Shown here: positions 35,248 through 40,562 of the stretch, piece after piece
How the letters are laid out: the number at the start of each line of letters is the position of its first letter
How positions within the stretch are numbered: the stretch's first letter is position 1
Source of the DNA: Actinomycetes bacterium
GTDB lineage: Bacteria > Actinomycetota > Acidimicrobiia > Acidimicrobiales > SZUA-35
DNA length: 40,562 nucleotides
NCBI GenBank assembly: GCA_024280015.1
Contig: JAJRQY010000135.1
Location: 1-40,562, forward strand
Direction: 5' to 3'
The notes under the pieces: model-generated
What the model was told of the DNA's origin: nothing
Database searches by the model: none
The model's input: the letters and a program-made list of their open reading frames with translations, nothing else
Program-made: the position numbers and the translations under genes

Positions 35248-36180
35248 ATGAAGAAACTCACACGCCTATTGGCGATGTTGTTTGCATTTGCCCTAGTCGC
35301 CGCAGCTTGCGGCGCCGATGACGCAGTCACCGACGCTGCTGGAGATGTCGCCAATGCCGCAGAAGATGTGGTCGACGATGCTGGGGACGCCGTTGATGAC
35401 GCGATGGATGATGCCGGCGACGCAATGGATGATGCCGATGGTGCGATGGATCACGGTGACTTCGTGTTCGACCTTGAAGGCCGCGAGATCACGGTGGCAG
35501 TCGAGAACGCCTATCTGCCGTTCAACTACATCGATGCCGAAACTGGCGAGCCAGGGGGCTGGGACTATGCAGCCTTGGATGACATTTGCAGCCGACTTAA
35601 CTGCACCGTCAAGTATGAGACCTTTGATTGGGATCCAATGATCCAGGCCATCTCCGATGGACAGTTCGACCTTGCCGCTGATGGCATCACCATCACCGAC
35701 GAGCGGGCCGAGATTGTCGACTACTCCGACGGCTACATCAATATCGATCAGCGGATCATGGTTGCTGTCGGCTCTGAGATTGACTCTGTTGATGCTCTCG
35801 TGGCTTCGGACTGCAAGGTCGGAACCCAGACTGGCACCACCAACTTCGATACCGCGGTAGCCACCGTCGGTGAGGACCGCGTCCAAGCCATGGACGAGTT
35901 CGGCTTCGTTGTCCAATCCGTCATCGTTGGCGACATCTGTGCCGCCTTTATCGATGAGACGGCTGGCCAGGGCTATGTCGGAGAGAATGCCGACAAGATC
36001 CAACTGGTTGGCGACTCACTGTCTTCTGATCAGCTCGGCTTCATCTTCCCCAAGGGATCGGACCTGGTTGAGCCATTCAACCTGGCCATCGCCGCCATGA
36101 AGGAAGATGGAACCATGGAGCGCCTTGGTAAGGAATTCTTCACCGATGCCTTCACCATCACCTACGACGACATCGGCTAA
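35248..36180 (+). CDS. Polar amino-acid ABC transporter substrate-binding lipoprotein
   Basis: The 310-residue protein has a signal peptide with lipobox (LAMLFAFALVAAAC, Cys 21), then about 48 residues of Asp/Ala/Met-rich repeat (DDAGDAVDDAMDDAGDAMDD), then a family 3 solute-binding domain from about residue 75. Domain motifs are ITVAVENAYLPFNYID, DLAADGITITDERAEIVDYSDGY, VGTQTGTTNF and LGFIFPKGSDLVEPFN. It should capture a polar amino acid, such as Glu, Gln, His or Arg, outside the membrane. The acidic tether is much longer than usual. AGGAGAGG precedes ATG 35248. It heads an operon with the permease and ATPase. Confidence 0.92.
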   Translation: MKKLTRLLAMLFAFALVAAACGADDAVTDAAGDVANAAEDVVDDAGDAVDDAMDDAGDAMDDADGAMDHGDFVFDLEGREITVAVENAYLPFNYIDAETGEPGGWDYAALDDICSRLNCTVKYETFDWDPMIQAISDGQFDLAADGITITDERAEIVDYSDGYINIDQRIMVAVGSEIDSVDALVASDCKVGTQTGTTNFDTAVATVGEDRVQAMDEFGFVVQSVIVGDICAAFIDETAGQGYVGENADKIQLVGDSLSSDQLGFIFPKGSDLVEPFNLAIAAMKEDGTMERLGKEFFTDAFTITYDDIG

Positions 36181-36202
36181 TTAGCTGCGGCTACAGATTG
36201 CT

Positions 36203-36244
36203 GAACGGGGTTTCGGGCTTGGCCTGAGGCCCCGTTCGCCGTTT
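36203..36244 (+). terminator. Partial terminator between binding-protein and permease genes
   Basis: GAACGGGG (36203-36210) pairs with CCCCGTTC (36230-36237) and is followed by GCCGTTTT. The loop is 19 nt. It lies 22 bp after the binding-protein stop and within the operon, so it probably lets only part of transcription continue, giving excess binding protein over membrane parts. Confidence 0.7.
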
Positions 36245-36319
36245 TGGGCTATGACTATGGGGCCGTCATTGGAGGCGATGCAAGATGGAGGAAGCTGTGG
36301 GCTACGTGGAGATGAACAC

Positions 36320-37144
36320 TTGAGCGACATATCCAGTCATATCAATGAAGGTTTGCCGTCCTTCGCCAGGCGTTCGGAGGACAAGGCCTGGTGGCAGGAG
36401 TTTCCGTGGTGGGGATCAGTGATAGCGCTGGTCATGCTGGTTATGGCAGCCAAAATATTCTTCGACCCGGACTATGACCTGGCATGGAGCCGGATCTACC
36501 CCGGTGTCTGGCTCACCCTCCAGACCACTTTCATTTCTTTTGGAATTGCCTTCATACTCGGTCTCCTTGCAGGTATCGGGCAGATCTCTCAGAATGTGGT
36601 TGCCCACAATCTGTCGCGGGCCTATGTCGAGTTGATCCGGGGTATCCCGATCTTGCCATTGATCTTTACGGTCGCATTGGTGCTGGTTCCGAAGGCGATT
36701 AACTTCCTCCATATTGACAATTCCTCGGTATCAACCAAGTGGCGGGTTGTCGTTGCCCTCAGCTTGATCTATGGCGCCTATATGGCGGAGATCTTCCGCG
36801 GTGGGATCCAGTCGGTTGCTCCTGGCCAGCGAGAGGCTGGCCGCTCCCTCGGGTTGAGTCACCGACAGACGATGTCCACCGTGGTAATTCCACAGGCCAT
36901 GCGGGCCATTATTCCGCCTCTGGGTAACGACTTCATCGCCATCTTGAAGGACACGTCGTTGTTCTCGGTTCTTGGTGTGTTGGAGCTGACCAGACGGGCC
37001 CGGCAATACTCGGCTTCGAGTTTCAAATTTCCCGAAACCTACTTCACCCTCACATTCATCTATCTGTGTCTGGTTATCGGACTGTCGATCCTGCTGGGAC
37101 AGTTCGAGAAGTACATGACGAAGGATCGGAAGGGTGAACGATGA
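36320..37144 (+). CDS. Amino-acid ABC transporter permease
   Basis: The 274-residue membrane protein is of the HisM/GlnP type: TM segments around [17 protein letters not shown], then [46 protein letters not shown], and the ATPase-coupling EAA loop [45 protein letters not shown] 36320 is taken as the start because GGAG lies about 8 nt upstream and the protein then begins LSDISSH; the open frame extends back to 36251 but runs close to the terminator. It overlaps the ATPase gene by 4 bp (ATGA). Confidence 0.88.
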   Translation: MSDISSHINEGLPSFARRSEDKAWWQEFPWWGSVIALVMLVMAAKIFFDPDYDLAWSRIYPGVWLTLQTTFISFGIAFILGLLAGIGQISQNVVAHNLSRAYVELIRGIPILPLIFTVALVLVPKAINFLHIDNSSVSTKWRVVVALSLIYGAYMAEIFRGGIQSVAPGQREAGRSLGLSHRQTMSTVVIPQAMRAIIPPLGNDFIAILKDTSLFSVLGVLELTRRARQYSASSFKFPETYFTLTFIYLCLVIGLSILLGQFEKYMTKDRKGER

Positions 37145-37881
37145 GCACCATGGTTGAGGTTCGCAACCTCCACAAGACCTTTCTGAAGATCATCAAGGCG
37201 GTGGTTGATGTCAGCATCAAGGTAGAAAAGGGCGAAGTTGTTGTCATCATTGGGCCCAGCGGCTCGGGCAAGTCGACCATCCTCCGTTGCATGAACCTCT
37301 TGGATGTTCCCAGTAGCGGTGATGTATTCATCGACGGTGTCAATCTGGTGGACAAGGCCACTGACCTCGACCTCATTCGCGCCGACGTCGGCATGGTCTT
37401 TCAGCAGTTCAACCTGTTCCCTCATCTCACCGTCATGGAGAACATCACCCTGGCCCAGCGCAAGGTCCGCGGCAAGTCCAATGAAGAAGCGGTGGAGATG
37501 GGAATGCGTCAGCTCACTCGGGTCGGGATTCCCGAGAAGGCCAACTCGTATCCTCGCCAATTATCTGGTGGCCAGCAACAGCGGGTAGCCATCGCCCGGT
37601 CCTTGGCCATGGAGCCGAAGGTGATGCTGTTCGATGAGCCGACCTCAGCCCTTGATCCCGAAATGATCAAGGAAGTCCTCGACGTGATGCTCGAGTTGGC
37701 GGCTGGCGGCATGACCATGGTCTGTGTCACTCACGAGATGGGCTTCGCCCGCTCCGCTGCTGACCGGGTGGTGTTTGTCGACGAAGGGTCAGTGGTTGAA
37801 GAAGGCACGCCGGATGAGATCTTCAACCATGCTGTGCATGCTCGGACCAAGGACTTCTTCGACAAGATCCTGCACCATTAG
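37141..37881 (+). CDS. Amino-acid ABC transporter ATP-binding protein
   Basis: The 246-residue ATPase has Walker [11 protein letters not shown]-loop [19 protein letters not shown], signature [15 protein letters not shown], Walker [16 protein letters not shown] and H-loop [10 protein letters not shown]. It is of the GlnQ/HisP group that powers polar amino-acid uptake. Translation is coupled to the permease gene. A hairpin and T-run follow the stop. Confidence 0.93.
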   Translation: MSTMVEVRNLHKTFLKIIKAVVDVSIKVEKGEVVVIIGPSGSGKSTILRCMNLLDVPSSGDVFIDGVNLVDKATDLDLIRADVGMVFQQFNLFPHLTVMENITLAQRKVRGKSNEEAVEMGMRQLTRVGIPEKANSYPRQLSGGQQQRVAIARSLAMEPKVMLFDEPTSALDPEMIKEVLDVMLELAAGGMTMVCVTHEMGFARSAADRVVFVDEGSVVEEGTPDEIFNHAVHARTKDFFDKILHH

Positions 37882-37949
37882 CCGAGTCTCCGGACGAAGC
37901 GGGAGTCTCCGAGCCACGAAGCTGAGGAAGCCGAGCTTGCCTATCTGAC

Positions 37950-37999
37950 ACCGGTAGCGCACGCTGTGGCGTGCTCTAGCGGTGCCAGAAAGCGGTTTT
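37950..37999 (+). terminator. Terminator after the ABC transporter operon
   Basis: GCACGC (37959-37964) pairs with GCGTGC (37969-37974) over a 4-nt loop, with outer ACCG/CGGT arms (37950-37953 with 37980-37983). TTTTT occurs at 37995-37999. An alternative stem GTGCCA/TGGTAC flanks the T-run. It lies between convergent genes. Confidence 0.6.
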
Positions 38000-38007
38000 T
38001 GGTACTT

Positions 38008-40074
38008 CTAGCTGGAGAGGCGGCCGCCTTCAGTGGCTAGCCGCTCCAGTAGGGGAGACAAGGCCCAGTGGTCAGCGCCGACGGTCTCTTGGTAGTGCTT
38101 GATCTGTGACACGACCTCGGGGAGTCCGACCGAGTCGGCCCAGAACATCGGACCACCGGTGTAGACCGGCCAGCCATAGCCGTTGACCCAAACAACGTCA
38201 ACATCACTGCCGCGGGCGGCGATTCCCTCATCGATGATCCGGGCACCCTCGTTGACCATGGAGTAGAGGAGTCGTTCAAGGACCTCTTGGTCACTCACTT
38301 CTCGCTGCTCAATACCTTGGCCAACAGCGAAGGTCTTGATGATGTCTTCCACCTCAGTATCGGGCGTTGATGCGCGAGTCTCGGCGTCATAGGTGTAGTA
38401 ACCCCGGCCATTTTTCTGGCCGCGCCTGCCACTTTCACACATCAGTTCGCGAATGGATGAACTGGTCGACGTTTCGGCCTTCCAGCCAATGTCCAATCCT
38501 GCAAGATCGCTCATAGCAAAGGGCCCCATGGGGAAGCCAAAGTCATAGAGCACCCGATCCACCTGGGCCGGAGTTGCCCCTTCCAGCACCATCTGGTCGG
38601 CTTCGAGCCTGCGAACAAACAGCATCCGGTTGCCGACGAATCCGTGACAAACACCGACAAGTACTGCCACCTTGTTGATCTTCTTGGCTAGAGCCATGGT
38701 GGTGGCAATGACAGCGTCTGACGTCTTGTCGCCACGAACGACTTCCAACAGCTTCATCACGTTGGCGGGAGAGAAGAAATGGGTACCAATCACGCTCTCA
38801 GGACGGCTGGTGACCGCAGCGATCACATTAATGTCCAGGGCCGAAGTGTTGGAGGCCAGTATGCAGCCAGGCTTGCAGATGGCATCGAACTCGGCGAACA
38901 GGGTCTTCTTCAGATCCATATCTTCGAAGACGGCCTCAACCACCATGTCCACTGTCGAGAAGTCAGTCTTGTCCAGAGACGGCTTGAGCATGCCCATACG
39001 GGACTCGACGTCCTCGGCTGAGATACTTCCCCGCTTGGCTGAGCGCTCGTAGTTCTTGCGAATCACAGCCAGGCCTCGATCGAGCGCGTCCTGCTCTCGC
39101 TCGACGATGGTGACCGGGATTCCAGCATTGAGGAAGTTCATGGCGATTCCACCGCCCATGGTTCCCGCACCCAGGATGCCAACGGTCTGAATGTCCAACT
39201 TGGGGGTGTCGCGTGGAACATCGGCGACCTTGTTTGCAGCCCGTTCGGCAAAGAAGTAGTACTGCTGGGCTGATGATTGCGGACCGGTCATCAGTTCCAT
39301 GAAGAGTTCTCGTTCCCGAGCAAGGCCGGCTTCAAACTCGAGATTCACGGCAGCTTCGACACAACGCACGTTGTATTCGGGAGCCATGAAGCCTCGGGTT
39401 TTGCGGGCGATACTCGCACGGAACTCCTCAAACAGTTCGGGTGTACCCTCGGCCAGCTTCTCATTGCGGTCGCGAATGGCACTAAGGGGCCACGCCTCGG
39501 CCACGGCCTTGTTAGCAAAAGCGACAGCGTCAGTTCGTAGATCGGTGACGATCTCATCGACCAGGCCGTGCTCGGCCGCCTCAGTTGCCCCGATGGGGAC
39601 CCCGGAGGTCATCATGGACAAGGCCTTGGATACACCAACAACGCGTGGCAACCTCTGGGTGCCGCCTGCTCCAGGAAGAAGCCCAAGCTTGACTTCCGGC
39701 AGCCCGAGTTTGGCCGTAGCAACCGCGACCCGGTAGTGGGCACACAGAGCAATTTCGAGGCCCCCACCAAGTGCGGTTCCGTGAATGGCGGCCACGATTG
39801 GTACGGGGCATCCTTCCATCACTGTCTGCACATCCTGCAAGGATGGGTCCTTGGGTGCACTACCGAACTCGGTAATGTCTGCTCCGGCGATGAAGGTTCG
39901 CCCTTCGCACAAGACAACGATGGCTTTCGCACCATCCTCGACTGCACTGTTCACTCCGTTGAGCAAGCCCTCGCGCACGTGATAACTCAGGGCGTTGACC
40001 GGAGGGTTGTCGATGATGATGAGGGCGACATCTCCGTCGCGTTCAAGGCGTACCGATTCGGTTATGGCAGTCAC
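38008..40074 (-). CDS. Bifunctional enoyl-CoA hydratase/3-hydroxyacyl-CoA dehydrogenase
   Basis: The 688-residue FadB/FadJ-like protein catalyses two beta-oxidation steps. The N-terminal crotonase domain has [11 protein letters not shown] and [18 protein letters not shown] (oxyanion hole) and [19 protein letters not shown] (catalytic Glu). The dehydrogenase domain has the NAD-binding [27 protein letters not shown] and [15 protein letters not shown] (catalytic His), with two C-terminal 3HCDH repeats (GFVGNRMLF and [17 protein letters not shown]). GTG 40074 has GGAGG 8-9 nt upstream and matches the family N-terminus, so the longer frame to 40293 is rejected. A thiolase partner is not in the window. 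Confidence 0.93.
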   Translation of the reverse strand: MTAITESVRLERDGDVALIIIDNPPVNALSYHVREGLLNGVNSAVEDGAKAIVVLCEGRTFIAGADITEFGSAPKDPSLQDVQTVMEGCPVPIVAAIHGTALGGGLEIALCAHYRVAVATAKLGLPEVKLGLLPGAGGTQRLPRVVGVSKALSMMTSGVPIGATEAAEHGLVDEIVTDLRTDAVAFANKAVAEAWPLSAIRDRNEKLAEGTPELFEEFRASIARKTRGFMAPEYNVRCVEAAVNLEFEAGLARERELFMELMTGPQSSAQQYYFFAERAANKVADVPRDTPKLDIQTVGILGAGTMGGGIAMNFLNAGIPVTIVEREQDALDRGLAVIRKNYERSAKRGSISAEDVESRMGMLKPSLDKTDFSTVDMVVEAVFEDMDLKKTLFAEFDAICKPGCILASNTSALDINVIAAVTSRPESVIGTHFFSPANVMKLLEVVRGDKTSDAVIATTMALAKKINKVAVLVGVCHGFVGNRMLFVRRLEADQMVLEGATPAQVDRVLYDFGFPMGPFAMSDLAGLDIGWKAETSTSSSIRELMCESGRRGQKNGRGYYTYDAETRASTPDTEVEDIIKTFAVGQGIEQREVSDQEVLERLLYSMVNEGARIIDEGIAARGSDVDVVWVNGYGWPVYTGGPMFWADSVGLPEVVSQIKHYQETVGADHWALSPLLERLATEGGRLSS

Positions 40075-40201
40075 AAAGGATCCTCCGGCTACATGATGGT
40101 GACCAAACACGGCCTCATCAGGCGTCCCAGTTCGGGACCCCTTGAGACTACCGAATGCAGACGTTCTGATGCCAACTGAGAAGACGCTAACTCCGGTGAG
40201 G

Positions 40202-40562
40202 CTAGTCGTCAGTATCGGTTTGGCCGTGGTCCAGATAATCGATATGGGGGAGCGGCTCCGTTGCTGTTCCGACAATGCCAAGAAGGTTGGCAACGATTCG
40301 CTTCAGGTAGCGGTCATAGATGGCCCGAGGTACAACCTCGGACCCGGGACGGTCCGAATGCATGTAGGAGTCGATGCGGTCTTGATGCTCGCGGGTGAGA
40401 GCCTTGGACCGCTGGGCAAACTCGGCCACCCGATCCGGATCGGGATCAGCCAGCATCTCGGCTGCTTCGCCAAACATGGCGGAAACAACGGCTCGTTCGG
40501 CTAACCGTTCTTCGCCCGCTAGCGAGATGCCAGCCTCGGCCAGATCGAGAATATTCTTGGCC
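40202..40562 (-). CDS. PhoU-like protein, 5' partial
   Basis: The frame is open at the window edge, so the N-terminus is missing; 119 residues are visible. They are helical and acidic, with ILDLAEAGISLAGE, VSAMFGEAAEML, and a RYLKRIVANLLGIV segment that resembles the conserved helix of PhoU-type phosphate regulators (RYLERIGDH in typical members). The tail LPHIDYLDHGQTDTDD looks terminal. PhoU proteins modulate phosphate uptake, but the fit is moderate and other helical-bundle families are possible. The 127-bp spacer to the fad gene holds that gene's ribosome site and nothing else recognised. Confidence 0.4.
   Translation of the reverse strand, partial: AKNILDLAEAGISLAGEERLAERAVVSAMFGEAAEMLADPDPDRVAEFAQRSKALTREHQDRIDSYMHSDRPGSEVVPRAIYDRYLKRIVANLLGIVGTATEPLPHIDYLDHGQTDTDD

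Overview
The window looks like about 40 kb of actinobacterial chromosome, most likely from the class Acidimicrobiia. Pointers are the moderately high GC content, frequent GTG and TTG starts, a lipoprotein with a Thr/Pro-rich tail, a monomeric NADP-dependent isocitrate dehydrogenase, a WYL regulator, secreted fibronectin-III (FnIII) repeat proteins, and aligned -10 boxes that suggest leaderless mRNAs. The lineage is inferred from gene content alone; no rRNA or tRNA gene was recognised. I saw no phage, transposase, integrase or CRISPR array.

Layout. 1-1830: end of a secreted six-module FnIII protein. 1877-4039 (-): RecQ-family helicase interrupted by one in-frame TAG. 4153-6609 (+): lipoprotein, small beta-carbonic anhydrase and an exported cyclase-family hydrolase, closed by a strong terminator. 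6706-9413 (-): fructosamine-kinase-like protein and a DUF2723 membrane protein. 9600-11141 (+): exported PhoX-like protein. 11237-12415 (+): decayed flavin amine oxidase with its parts in permuted order. 12451-14777 (-): hpaB-hpaD-like pair for ring hydroxylation and cleavage, divergent from trpB-trpA (15019-17045); the spacer carries two perfect palindromes. 17094-18303: VOC protein divergent from a WYL regulator. 18418-20184: argS. 20353-22482: a second FnIII protein with an N-terminal propeller-like region. 22579-26233 (-): class V aminotransferase with an in-frame TAA, 8-oxoguanine-deaminase-like amidohydrolase and LysR regulator, the last divergent from an EamA transporter (26271-27293). 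27316-30001: cobT-cobQ. 30054-31697: PEBP protein, stub of an alpha/beta hydrolase, and an SDR. 31855-32148: HU. 32355-34589 (-): icd. 34590-35247: a gene-poor stretch with an attenuator-like leader. 35248-37881: polar amino-acid ABC transporter (binding protein, permease, ATPase). 38008-40074 (-): bifunctional beta-oxidation enzyme. 40202-40562 (-): end of a PhoU-like protein.

The genes are mostly core metabolism (Trp synthesis, cobalamin nucleotide loop and amidation, TCA cycle, beta-oxidation, Arg-tRNA) mixed with scavenging functions (aromatics, oxidised purines, amino acids). The most unusual aspects are decay and regulation. Three otherwise full-length-looking reading frames are each cut by one in-frame stop (TAG, TGA, TAA), and one of these is also permuted. 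A fourth gene is a stub. An orphan intrinsic terminator with a matching antiterminator sits upstream of an unrecognised small ORF. No complete new defence or mobile system is visible.
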